Below are positions 18,472 through 27,397 of a stretch of DNA of 41,340 bases, in pieces. Position 1 is the stretch's first letter, and every line of letters begins with the position of its first letter. This DNA comes from Chloroflexota bacterium (lineage in GTDB: Bacteria; Chloroflexota; Anaerolineae; Anaerolineales; Villigracilaceae). Below the pieces are notes generated by a model. The model worked only from the letters and a program-made list of their open reading frames with translations, was not told the origin of the DNA and did no database searches. The translations under genes and the position numbers were made by a program. Location of the stretch: assembly GCA_021824575.1 (NCBI GenBank), contig JAKAKJ010000055.1, positions 1 to 41,340 of the forward strand, written 5' to 3'.

Positions 18472-19362
18472 ATGGCATCTGCGCGTGAGATGCGGTTACG
18501 CATCAAAAGTGTAAAAAACATATCGCAGGTGACGCGCGCCTTGGAGGCAGTCAGCGCATCCAAGGTTCGCAAGGCGGTTCAGGCTGTGACGGCGACGCGT
18601 TCGTACGCGACCAAAGCCTGGCAGGTGCTGACTCACGTCGCTGCTCAACCCGGGCGCCAAAGCCTGCATCCGTTATTGACGATGCGCCCCAGTCCCAAAG
18701 CGGCTCTCGTTGTCGTCATCACAGGTGACCGCGGCTTGGCTGGCGCATACAACACAAACGTCATTCGCTACGTTGCCCAGCAATTCGATCATTACTCCGT
18801 TCCGGTGAAATACATTGCGGTGGGACGCAAGGGCCGCGACCTGCTCATCCGCCGCCACAAGGATTTGCTCGCGGATTTCAGCAATCTTCCCGCCGCGCCT
18901 TCGTTTGCAGATGTATCCGCAATTGGCCGTTTGGCCGTGGACGAATTCCGCAAAGGTGAAGTGGATGAAGTTTTTTTGCTTTATACCGATTTCATCAATA
19001 TGAGCCGCCAGATGGCGACCGTGAAAAAACTTCTGCCATTGGAGATCAAAAGCGGCGAAGGACGCGTGATGGATTATGAACAGCACAGCGGTCCGTCCGC
19101 CGCGTACGAATATGAGCCGGACCAGCGTGAAATATTGGATGAAATCATCCCGCGCTTCACGGCTCTGCAGGTATATCAAGCCATTCTCGAATCACAGGCC
19201 AGCGAGCATGCGGCGCGCATGATAGCCATGCACAACGCCACGGACAACGCAAAAGAACTCGCCACGGCTTATCAGCTGCAATACAACAAGATGCGTCAAC
19301 AGACGATCACAAACGATATTCTGGATATTGTGGGCGGCGCGGAAGCGCTTGCCGCGAAATAA
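18472..19362 (+). CDS. atpG: ATP synthase F1 subunit gamma
   Basis: This 296-residue protein has the conserved N-terminal helix (REMRLRIKSVKNISQVTRALEAVSA) and C-terminal helix (ASEHAARMIAMHNATDNA) that form the rotating coiled-coil shaft inside the alpha-beta hexamer, with the Rossmann-like middle domain (VVITGDRGLAGAYN) between them. Length and order are normal. It begins three bases after the atpA stop and is followed after 12 bases by atpD with its own GGAGG, so the genes are one transcript. Confidence 0.96.
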   Translation: MASAREMRLRIKSVKNISQVTRALEAVSASKVRKAVQAVTATRSYATKAWQVLTHVAAQPGRQSLHPLLTMRPSPKAALVVVITGDRGLAGAYNTNVIRYVAQQFDHYSVPVKYIAVGRKGRDLLIRRHKDLLADFSNLPAAPSFADVSAIGRLAVDEFRKGEVDEVFLLYTDFINMSRQMATVKKLLPLEIKSGEGRVMDYEQHSGPSAAYEYEPDQREILDEIIPRFTALQVYQAILESQASEHAARMIAMHNATDNAKELATAYQLQYNKMRQQTITNDILDIVGGAEALAAK

Positions 19363-20778
<1,416 letters not shown>

Positions 20779-20819
20779 TGTTATCGTGGATTTGATTGTC
20801 GTGACTCGGATGAAATATC

Positions 20820-21254
20820 ATGCCTATTCGTTGTGAGATTGTCTCCCAGGACCGGACTGTATTCCAGGGCGATGTTGATATTGTCGTCCTGCCGGGTGCG
20901 GGCGGTGAGATGGGTGTCCTGCCTCATCACGCTCCGGTTTTGACCACGCTGAAATACGGCGTTGTCAAGGTGCGCCGCGGCGGCAAGGAAGATATTTACG
21001 CTGTGTCAGGCGGCGTGGCCGAAGTCCAGCCTGATATTGTAACGATCCTGGCTGATGCGGCTGAGAATGTCGAAGAGATTGATGTGGAGCGCGCCCAGCT
21101 TGCAAAGAAGCGCGCCGAGGAAGCGCTTGCCAAAGGCGCGCCCAAAAGTCCCGATACGCTTCTGGTTGTCGAAGCCGCATTGCGCCGGTCCAACCTGCGT
21201 ATTGACGTGGCGCGACGTTACCGCAAGGGTGAGAATCACTTTCCGGGAACTTAA
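20820..21254 (+). CDS. atpC: ATP synthase F1 subunit epsilon
   Basis: This 144-residue subunit has an N-terminal beta-sandwich (1-85; LPGAGGEMGVLPHHAPVLT is the conserved loop) and a complete two-helix C-terminal domain (90-135) that can act as an intrinsic brake on ATP hydrolysis. It binds gamma and the c-ring. It closes the F1 set proper, but the next gene begins only three bases after its stop, so transcription very likely continues into the MreB-like gene. Confidence 0.95.
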   Translation: MPIRCEIVSQDRTVFQGDVDIVVLPGAGGEMGVLPHHAPVLTTLKYGVVKVRRGGKEDIYAVSGGVAEVQPDIVTILADAAENVEEIDVERAQLAKKRAEEALAKGAPKSPDTLLVVEAALRRSNLRIDVARRYRKGENHFPGT

Positions 21255-21257
21255 TCC

Positions 21258-22265
21258 GTGGCTGTATTCTCAAAAGATCTGGGCATTGATTTGGGGACCA
21301 TATTCACCCGCCTTGCAGACAGCACACAAGTGCTGATGCAGGAACCAACAATCGTTGCGATTGAAGTTAATGAGCAAAAGATGGTGGCGGCGGGAAACGA
21401 GGCGCGCGATATGTACGGGCGTGTCCCGGATAATATCGAAGTGGCGCGCCCGCTACGGCACGGCGTCATCGCCGATTACGAAATCACCGAAACTTTGCTT
21501 TCCTATCTGCTTCAGCGTGTGAGCGGATCACTGCGCGTCTTTCGCCCGCGCGTGATGATCTCGGTGCCATACGGTGTTACCAGTGTGGAACGACGCGCAG
21601 TCTATGAGGCCGTGATGGAAGCGGGTTCGCGCGAAGCGTCCTTGATCCAGCAATCGTTGGCGGCGGCTCTTGGGATTGACCTGCCCATTGCTTCGCCCTC
21701 GGGAAATATGGTCATCTGTCTTGGCGGCGGCTGCACCGAAGCCGCGGTCATGGCGATGTATGGAATTGTTGCTGCCGATACGCTTCGGAAAGGCGGACTC
21801 GATCTTGATGATGCCATTGTGAGTTACGTCCGCCGCAAATATGGTGTGATCATTGGTCAGGCAACGGCAGAACAGCTCAAAGTCAAGATTGGTGCGGCCG
21901 TTCCTCAAGAGACCGAGAACAGCATGGAAGTGCAGGGACAGGATCAGGTCACGGGTTTGCCGCGCCCCGTCACGCTGACCACAGGCGAAATCGTCGAAGC
22001 GCTGCAGGAACCGCTCAAGGAAGTTACGGAAACCTGTCGCAAGGTTCTTGAAAAAACGCCGCCGGAACTTGTCGCAGATATCATTGACCGCGGCGTGGCT
22101 TTGTGCGGCGGCGGAGCGTTGCTGCGCGGCATTGACAAATTGCTGACCAAAACTCTGGGCATTCCCGCTTATCTGGTGGACAATCCGATGACGTGTGTGG
22201 TCGAAGGTTCGATCCGCGGATTGGGAATGATGAATATTTTGCGGCGTAATCTGCCGCAGGTATAA
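21258..22265 (+). CDS. MreB-like actin-family protein with degenerate catalytic site
   Basis: This 335-residue protein aligns along its whole length with MreB (phosphate-1 loop GIDLGTIFT near 9-17; RRAVYEAVMEAG; PSGNMVI; ADIIDRGVALCGGGALLRGID). MreB normally has LIEEPMAAAIG and DIGGGTTE. Here these read LIQQSLAAALG (131-133) and CLGGGCTE (154-161), so the acidic residues that activate water and bind the metal are replaced by Gln and Cys. It may still bind a nucleotide but probably hydrolyses it poorly. It uses a GTG start three bases after atpC, without a clear ribosome binding site, suggesting coupling. It is probably a paralogue of a genuine MreB elsewhere; its link with ATP synthase is positional only. 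Confidence 0.85.
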   Translation: MAVFSKDLGIDLGTIFTRLADSTQVLMQEPTIVAIEVNEQKMVAAGNEARDMYGRVPDNIEVARPLRHGVIADYEITETLLSYLLQRVSGSLRVFRPRVMISVPYGVTSVERRAVYEAVMEAGSREASLIQQSLAAALGIDLPIASPSGNMVICLGGGCTEAAVMAMYGIVAADTLRKGGLDLDDAIVSYVRRKYGVIIGQATAEQLKVKIGAAVPQETENSMEVQGQDQVTGLPRPVTLTTGEIVEALQEPLKEVTETCRKVLEKTPPELVADIIDRGVALCGGGALLRGIDKLLTKTLGIPAYLVDNPMTCVVEGSIRGLGMMNILRRNLPQV

Positions 22266-22268
22266 AAG

Positions 22269-22296
22269 AAAAGGCGACCGGGACCGGTCGCCTTTT
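22269..22296. terminator. Bidirectional terminator between the F1-mreB-like operon and rex
   Basis: A perfect 13-bp inverted repeat (AAAAGGCGACCGG, two bases, then its complement ending TTTT) lies three bases after the MreB-like stop and 15 bases before the rex stop. The A- and T-ends make it work in both directions. Confidence 0.88.
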
Positions 22297-22311
22297 GATT
22301 TGCGCTTTTTT

Positions 22312-22932
22312 CTAGTCCAGATAATAAGTCATTCTTTGCAGGTGGGTGGATGGATCAATATGCTGGACATGCACATCATTTGGCACGTTGATGCTGACGG
22401 GGGCGTAATTGAGAATGGCTTTTACACCCGCCTGCACTAATCTGTCGGCGACGGCCTGTGCGGCAGAAGCCGGGACAGTGATCATCGCCATTTTGATCTT
22501 CGCGGCGTGGATGCGTTCCACCATTTTGTTCGTATCTTCGACTACAAAGTCCCCAACCTTTTGCCCAATCTTGGACGCATCGTTATCGAAGACCATGACG
22601 ACCTGGAAGCCGCGGTTTTTGAAGCCTTGATAACGCGCCAGAGCATGACCCATGTCCCCGGCGCCCACAACGGCTACATCCCACATCTTGTTAACGTTCA
22701 GGATTTCGCGCAGTTTGTCCATCAGGAAGGGAATCGAATAACCAGTTCCCTGCTTGCCGAATTCTCCAAACTGGGAAATGTCCTTGCGGATCTGCGCTGC
22801 GGAAATGCCCACGTGTTCGCCCAGCTCCTGGGATGAGGTGGTCTTCATGCCTTTTTCGGACATGCGCTGCAGTGCCCGCAAATAGATTGGCAGGCGGCCG
22901 ATAATGATATCCGGAATTTTATCTGCATTCAT
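22312..22932 (-). CDS. rex: Rex, NADH/NAD+-sensing transcriptional repressor
   Basis: This 206-residue protein has the N-terminal winged helix (about 1-75; SSQELGEHVGISAAQIRKDI is the recognition helix region, then QFGEFGKQGTGY) and a Rossmann domain with GAGDMG at 90-95 (V-G-x-G-x-x-G pattern), an acidic residue in FDNDASKIG, and a C-terminal domain-swap helix. Rex binds DNA when NADH is low and releases it when NADH rises, and typically controls respiratory and fermentation genes. The gene has its own upstream region, containing a Rex-like site, so it is probably self-regulated. It converges on the ATP synthase operon. Confidence 0.95.
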   Translation of the reverse strand: MNADKIPDIIIGRLPIYLRALQRMSEKGMKTTSSQELGEHVGISAAQIRKDISQFGEFGKQGTGYSIPFLMDKLREILNVNKMWDVAVVGAGDMGHALARYQGFKNRGFQVVMVFDNDASKIGQKVGDFVVEDTNKMVERIHAAKIKMAMITVPASAAQAVADRLVQAGVKAILNYAPVSINVPNDVHVQHIDPSTHLQRMTYYLD

Positions 22933-22989
22933 TTTGATCTGCCCTCGCCTTTACTGGATTTATTTATAAATCTACCATAAAAACTGATT

Positions 22990-23007
22990 TTGTACAATTC
23001 TCCACAA
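22990..23007. promoter_or_regulatory. Rex-operator-like site upstream of rex
   Basis: TTGTACAATTCTCCACAA matches TTGTGAA-N4-TTCACAA at 11 of 14 fixed positions, with perfect TTGT and ACAA ends. It lies 58 bases before the rex start, overlapping a possible -35 (TTGTAC, minus strand 22997-22992, with TAGATT 17 bases later). Autoregulation by Rex is common. Confidence 0.5.
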
Positions 23008-23015
23008 TGTCAATC

Positions 23016-23049
23016 AAAAAAAATAAAGGCGAGCAATTTCTGCTCGCCT
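23016..23049 (-). terminator. Rho-independent terminator of the 349-residue lipoprotein gene
   Basis: On the minus strand AGGCGAGCA-GAAAT-TGCTCGCCT forms a perfect 9-bp stem followed by TTTATTTTTTTT. It starts six bases after the stop codon of the leftward lipoprotein gene. Confidence 0.92.
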
Positions 23050-23055
23050 GATTCG

Positions 23056-24105
23056 TTAGCCCGGAATACATATACAGGTTTTCGGGTCTATGCCGTAAGG
23101 ACAGGTTTTCCCTCCGCATAATGGAGTTGGCACGATCACTCCCGGAGGAGCGGGTTGCCCCTTGGGTATAACAACCTTGCATAAGCCGGGCACATAGTTG
23201 GTTGGGACAAATCCAATCGCCAGACGGCAGGTATTATCAATCTCAGCTAAAGCCTTTATCGGATAGGTTGGATAGCCGGTATTAGGGTCACCCGCTTGGA
23301 CATGGGTCATGTGGTCGTTGAAGTCAAACTGACTTGGATCGATATTGGCTCCTGCCCAAGCACCCATTGCATACGATTTTGGATTGCCCAGCATGGAAAG
23401 TTTGAATGCAATTTGTACAGTATTTGGGTCGTTGGGATCAACACGCGCCCACGCGCCGTCAACCAGATCGCCTTTACCCTGATCGAAAACCAGCGTCTCA
23501 TAGCCGTCACCGCTACTGGGATTACTGTCAGCCACAACGGGAATTGTTCCGCCGACGTCGCCATCGGAATCCTTCCAGGCCTGAACGCCCTGTGTTGTCC
23601 AGGTTGTGGACGAAGGATTGGAAGCGCGGATCAGCCAGTCGCCCCGGCCATCCTTGTTCAGGTCCAGTTCGACGGCGTACTCTGCGGAGAGATGACCGCT
23701 CTTGTCGGCTCCAGCCAGTGTGATCGTAGCGTAGCCCCATGTGTCATCCTTGAAACCTTGCGTGTTGACAATATCAATGTAAGGGAAATACGTGTCCATC
23801 GTGTTGGCGTTGAAGGGACGCTCATAAAGATCCTGAATGAAAGTGTCTCCGCCTGAAACTCTCCTGGCTGTTGCCATGTCCGATGAATCCATATCGCCAG
23901 CCTGGTCGAGTCGCTGGGATGGCAGGGCAACAGGCGAAACGCCCTGATTGACCGATATCGGTACCGCCGAAGGGGGAATGCTGGTTACTGCAGCCGGAGC
24001 TAATGTTGGCGCTGGCGTGGGAGTGTTCGTCCCCGTGCAGGCCACGATTGCCAGAAAGAGCATTAGCAGGGCCCAGGCAAAACGCATTAAATTCCCGGTT
24101 TTCAT
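23056..24105 (-). CDS. Secreted lipoprotein with calcium-loop-like repeats, function unknown
   Basis: This 349-residue protein has a lipoprotein signal (FLAIVAC, Cys22), a Thr/Pro-rich linker (24-75) and a globular domain (about 75-310). It has Asp-rich loops of the DxNxDGxGDW type (DLNKDGRGDW, DSDGDVGG), suggestive of calcium binding, and a conserved-looking YFPYIDI segment. The last 25 residues hold five cysteines (LCGGKTCPYGIDPKTCICIPG). I recognise no family. GAGGAGA precedes the ATG; an alternative start is Met7. It has its own terminator, so it is likely monocistronic. A surface-attached binding protein is a plausible role. Confidence 0.75.
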   Translation of the reverse strand: MKTGNLMRFAWALLMLFLAIVACTGTNTPTPAPTLAPAAVTSIPPSAVPISVNQGVSPVALPSQRLDQAGDMDSSDMATARRVSGGDTFIQDLYERPFNANTMDTYFPYIDIVNTQGFKDDTWGYATITLAGADKSGHLSAEYAVELDLNKDGRGDWLIRASNPSSTTWTTQGVQAWKDSDGDVGGTIPVVADSNPSSGDGYETLVFDQGKGDLVDGAWARVDPNDPNTVQIAFKLSMLGNPKSYAMGAWAGANIDPSQFDFNDHMTHVQAGDPNTGYPTYPIKALAEIDNTCRLAIGFVPTNYVPGLCKVVIPKGQPAPPGVIVPTPLCGGKTCPYGIDPKTCICIPG

Positions 24106-24201
24106 TTTTTGCTTCTCCTCATTGTTGAGTTAATTACTCTGAATATTCTATATTTGGGATTGCCGCAGTGGAATAGCCATAAAGTCATGTTTGGGTGAGA
24201 T

Positions 24202-24236
24202 AAAAAATTTCCCTTCCGTTGAGAGCGAAAGGGAAA
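24202..24236 (-). terminator. Rho-independent terminator of the SH3-domain lipoprotein gene
   Basis: On the minus strand TTTCCCTT pairs with AAGGGAAA (8 bp, 13-base loop), followed by TTTTTTATC. It lies 78 bases past the stop of the leftward gene ending at 24314. The rest of 24106-24313 holds no coding sequence that I can support. Confidence 0.7.
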
Positions 24237-24313
24237 GATGGGTGACTTGACGAAAACCGATTTTATATTTTGTGGCGCGGCTGCATCTTTGAAAGAAACA
24301 CCTTCTTCAAAAG

Positions 24314-25237
24314 TTAGGGTGGCGTGGCGACACTCAACGTGTAATGGATGTATTCCAATTGCCCGCTGCCTGTTTCAGCAGACAGGCTCATCAAATAGGC
24401 CTGGCCCGCTGAAACATTGACTTGTTGAGTCGCACCGCATAACGCTCCATTCCAGCTTTGAACTGGTGTGCCATTCTGCTGCAGGCTCACGTTCAATATT
24501 CCACTGCCGGTGCAAGTCAAATTGATAATTACACTTGTGCCATAAGGTGTGAACTGAATCCAATCCTCCGCATCGCCCTGCGGCGCGGAGACATCGCTGG
24601 AATAGATCAGCGAACGTGTGCCGGATGGCGAAAACGTAACATTGACAGCGGGCGACTGAGCTGAGTCCCCATCCTGCGGCGCGGGAATCAAAGTCGGCGT
24701 GATCGTCAGCGGGATGATTGTCGGCGCGGCGGTTTCGTTGGTTTGCATCGTCCCGGTTGCGTTCGGTGCGGGACTGTTAGGGGCTTCCGTTGGCGACGGC
24801 GTTGCCGCGTCTGCAATCGTTGGGATCGCGGTCGGGTTATCAACCTGTACGTATTGCGCGATGATCCAGCCTTTGCCGTCCTTGCCTTGCGGATAAATGA
24901 TCTGGTACCATTTTCCGCTCGAGTCTTTTCCAACGATTTGAACTTTTGCAAATGGGCCAATCATCCCCAACAGCGCGCCGGATGTTGATGGATCGCCGCG
25001 CACATTCAATTGAGTTGACGTTGTGCCGGTAACGGGTGCAAGCGTCGGTGATGGTGTTGGCAGCACAGGCGTCAGCGTTGGCGGAGGAATGGGCGTTGGA
25101 GGCAGCGTCGCCGTGATGATGAACGGTGTGGCTGTCCCGCTTGAAGATGCTGAGAGAGTCAATCCGCAAGCAGAAAGCAAAAATACCAGCATGAATGTCA
25201 CGAAAAGATATTTACGCACGCGGCAATTGTAATCCAT
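24314..25237 (-). CDS. Lipoprotein with bacterial SH3 domain and beta-sandwich C-terminus
   Basis: This 307-residue protein has a lipoprotein signal (FLLSAC, Cys24), a Thr/Pro-rich linker and a bacterial SH3 domain (about 72-132: TQLNVRGDPSTSGALLGMI...WYQIIYP...GWIIAQYVQ). A second Thr/Pro linker follows, then a C-terminal domain (about 200-305) with regularly spaced beta strands like pre-peptidase or bacterial Ig-type modules (DWIQFTPYGTSVIINLTC, then QQVNVSAGQAYLMSL). Such SH3 domains bind cell-wall peptides or other ligands. The start is uncertain: ATG 25237 or GTG six codons later; neither has a good ribosome binding site. It begins 19 bases after the tRNA-Arg terminator on the same strand. 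Confidence 0.8.
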   Translation of the reverse strand: MDYNCRVRKYLFVTFMLVFLLSACGLTLSASSSGTATPFIITATLPPTPIPPPTLTPVLPTPSPTLAPVTGTTSTQLNVRGDPSTSGALLGMIGPFAKVQIVGKDSSGKWYQIIYPQGKDGKGWIIAQYVQVDNPTAIPTIADAATPSPTEAPNSPAPNATGTMQTNETAAPTIIPLTITPTLIPAPQDGDSAQSPAVNVTFSPSGTRSLIYSSDVSAPQGDAEDWIQFTPYGTSVIINLTCTGSGILNVSLQQNGTPVQSWNGALCGATQQVNVSAGQAYLMSLSAETGSGQLEYIHYTLSVATPP

Positions 25238-25255
25238 CCATCCAAGCGGGCTTCG

Positions 25256-25281
25256 AAAAACAAAAACCGCCCGAAGGCGGT
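25256..25281 (-). terminator. Rho-independent terminator of tRNA-Arg
   Basis: On the minus strand ACCGCC-TTCG-GGCGGT, with the very stable TTCG tetraloop, is followed by TTTTGTTTTTCG. It lies 10 bases after the tRNA 3' end. Confidence 0.92.
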
Positions 25282-25291
25282 GTTCATGGTG

Positions 25292-25363
25292 CGCCCCTGG
25301 AGAGACTCGAACTCTCGCTTCCGGCTCCGGAGGCCGACGCTCTATCCGCTGAGCTACAGGGGC
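25292..25363 (-). tRNA. tRNA-Arg (anticodon CCG)
   Basis: A 72-base minus-strand cloverleaf: acceptor GCCCCTG/CAGGGGC with discriminator G, D-arm GCTC/GAGC, anticodon stem TCGGC/GCCGG with loop CTCCGGA (anticodon CCG), and T-arm GAGAG-TTCGAGT-CTCTC. The CCA end is not encoded. It reads CGG arginine codons. Confidence 0.96.
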
Positions 25364-25408
25364 GGGCGCAGAGATTCTATCATAAAGTCTTGTTTGCCCA
25401 TCCTTGAC

Positions 25409-26272
25409 TCATGGAGCTGATGAAGTCACTTTCTCGCAAAAAGTCGGCTGTGCGTAAACAATCACGCAGCTGACTGGCGTATGATCGAATTCCACCAGCA
25501 AATGAACTTCTCCCAGCGTGTTGTCGTAACTGCTCACAACCAGGTGCCGCGGACGATCAATCAACTCCGCGATGCTGTTTACTGTGGAAAGGTGCATTTG
25601 CCTTGCAACCTTTGGGTCTACGCTTTGACCCTGATGGTCGAGCGCGTACTGAATGGTTTCATTCATCGAGGTGACCGCGCTGCGTAGAGGCTCGTTATTG
25701 AAACTGTCAACCCAGGTTCCTGAAAGCCCCATCAGCACAGCGCAAATGATCAAAGGGATCAGTTTTCCGCCGGATGAACTGGAGAAGACCGCCGATTCGG
25801 TCAGCATGGGCTGCATGAGTCCCGCGATCAAACCGAAGATCAATGCCAGAATCAGGCTCAGTCCAAATCGAACTTGGAAATCCGGGTAGTACACGTAGTT
25901 TAGCAAACCCTGGATGTCTGGCCTCAGCCATACGATCAAGCGCGGCGCGAATGTAAAAGGGATTGCCAGACTGAGCCATGCGAACGCGGCCAAAGGCGCC
26001 AGCCAAATTAGGATTTTGACATACATATTTTCAAACTGAGCGGAGAGTCTCCCGCCCAGCGCTCCCACGCCCACACATAGAATGCCTCCAACGATGAATT
26101 TTAGCCAGGGATAAAGCGCGTGCGCCTGACTCAAAATGTAATCGTCAACGCCCCACGCGGCGGAGGCAAAAGCCAATCCCGCGACGGCACCGTAGAGCAT
26201 GCCGTAATTGTGTTTGGCGGATGTCAGCTTTCTCATGGCAGCTTGATCCGCGGTTCGCTTTAGAGTGTTCAT
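25409..26272 (-). CDS. Polytopic membrane protein of unknown function, paired with PrsW-like protease
   Basis: This 287-residue protein has about five membrane segments (about 25-45, 55-75, 85-112, 130-155, 170-190) and a C-terminal soluble part of about 90 residues (DQGQ.VDPKVARQMHLSTVNSIAELIDRPRHLVVSSYDNTLGEVHLLVEFD). I recognise no family. Its start is 17 bases after the stop of the PrsW-like gene, so they are probably one transcript. The ribosome binding site is weak; Met13 is an alternative start. The membrane-plus-soluble layout beside a membrane protease makes a regulatory or substrate relation conceivable, but this is only positional. Confidence 0.7.
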   Translation of the reverse strand: MNTLKRTADQAAMRKLTSAKHNYGMLYGAVAGLAFASAAWGVDDYILSQAHALYPWLKFIVGGILCVGVGALGGRLSAQFENMYVKILIWLAPLAAFAWLSLAIPFTFAPRLIVWLRPDIQGLLNYVYYPDFQVRFGLSLILALIFGLIAGLMQPMLTESAVFSSSSGGKLIPLIICAVLMGLSGTWVDSFNNEPLRSAVTSMNETIQYALDHQGQSVDPKVARQMHLSTVNSIAELIDRPRHLVVSSYDNTLGEVHLLVEFDHTPVSCVIVYAQPTFCEKVTSSAP

Positions 26273-26288
26273 AAGATATCTTTTGTGC

Positions 26289-27266
26289 CTACGCTTTGAT
26301 GTGCGGCGACAGCATCAACAACCGATTTCGCAGTGTTTGAACGATGGCAGTATTGCCGCCTTCTTCGCCAAGCTTTTGCAATTGTTCCTTTTTGTGGGCC
26401 AGTTCGCCGCAGGTCTGATAAAAGCGGACGGCGGTAAAGCCGCCCGTGAAGAGGGCGGTGCTCATTGTCAGCGGGGACAGCGACCGTTGATACTGCGCTT
26501 GCGAGATCACACCCGATGCGACTTCTCCCATCAATTGTCTTTTCATCAGCATGCGTTCGCGGGCGATAATGATGATGATGAAAATCGCCATCATAAACCA
26601 GCCTGACCAGTCTGCCAGACTGCCCAGCACAAGACCGCTCATGCCGCCGATCAAATCGCCAAAGCTGTTGTGGAATGCATGGGCGAACACCGCAAAGCCG
26701 TAACCCGTCGGGACGGCGATGATCTTCACGAGGATGTTCCGGTTCATGCGTGCAACGGCCAGCCCGATTCCCGTGAATGCTGTGAAGAACGGATGCTGCC
26801 ACGCCACGACCACGTCGCGGATGAAGACCAATTGCCATAATCCATTCCATCCGCCGTCAACGTAGCCGTGACCGTAGATGTATAGGACATTTTCCGTGGC
26901 CGCAAAGCCGAGCGCCGCAATGGCGGCATAGATGATGCCGTCGAGGATGGAATCAAATTCATTGCGGAAGAAGAGGAAGATGATCAGCACCGCGAAACCC
27001 TTTAGTCCCTCCTCCACAAACGGGGCGACCAAAGACGCTGTGGCCTGGTCGGCGATGTCTCCCGACCCGGTCAGCGCGTAGATGCCGATGCCAAAAACCG
27101 TGTTGATCACAAAAGCCGCGCCTGCCGCAACCACTGCACCCCAGAAGAACGTCGCGCCCAAAAGGATCAGCGGCTCCTTCTCGTATCGGTCGAGCCAGTA
27201 CACGAACGCGGCCATCAGGAAAACAGGGACGAACGCGAAGAACAAGGAAACGAGGAACGGTATCAT
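26289..27266 (-). CDS. PrsW-family intramembrane metalloprotease
   Basis: This 325-residue polytopic protein carries the hallmarks of the PrsW group: EExxK-like APFVEEGLKG (about residue 87), the following FDSILDGIIYAAIAALGFAATEN (E/N motif), HPFFTAFTGIG and FAHAFHNSF, with His residues positioned in membrane segments. PrsW in Bacillus cleaves anti-sigma factor RsiW; other members have unknown substrates. About eight helices are predicted, followed by a cytoplasmic tail of about 70 residues. GGAG lies before the ATG. No sigma/anti-sigma pair is in the window, so the substrate is unknown. Confidence 0.88.
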   Translation of the reverse strand: MIPFLVSLFFAFVPVFLMAAFVYWLDRYEKEPLILLGATFFWGAVVAAGAAFVINTVFGIGIYALTGSGDIADQATASLVAPFVEEGLKGFAVLIIFLFFRNEFDSILDGIIYAAIAALGFAATENVLYIYGHGYVDGGWNGLWQLVFIRDVVVAWQHPFFTAFTGIGLAVARMNRNILVKIIAVPTGYGFAVFAHAFHNSFGDLIGGMSGLVLGSLADWSGWFMMAIFIIIIIARERMLMKRQLMGEVASGVISQAQYQRSLSPLTMSTALFTGGFTAVRFYQTCGELAHKKEQLQKLGEEGGNTAIVQTLRNRLLMLSPHIKA

Positions 27267-27397
27267 ATTTCTCCGAAGAATGAGCGCAAATTTTTTGGAA
27301 ATATTCTACCGATTAAAGCCTGGAAATCAAGTGAATTATTTCCGTTTATATGCTCGATGATAATCCCCAATGCGAACACAACAATTGGACGGTCCCG

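Noticed and set aside
21258-22265. Calling the actin-like gene a standard mreB or a pseudogene
   Set aside because: The frame is intact and full length, which argues against a pseudogene, but replaced catalytic residues and absence of mreC/mreD argue against naming it mreB.
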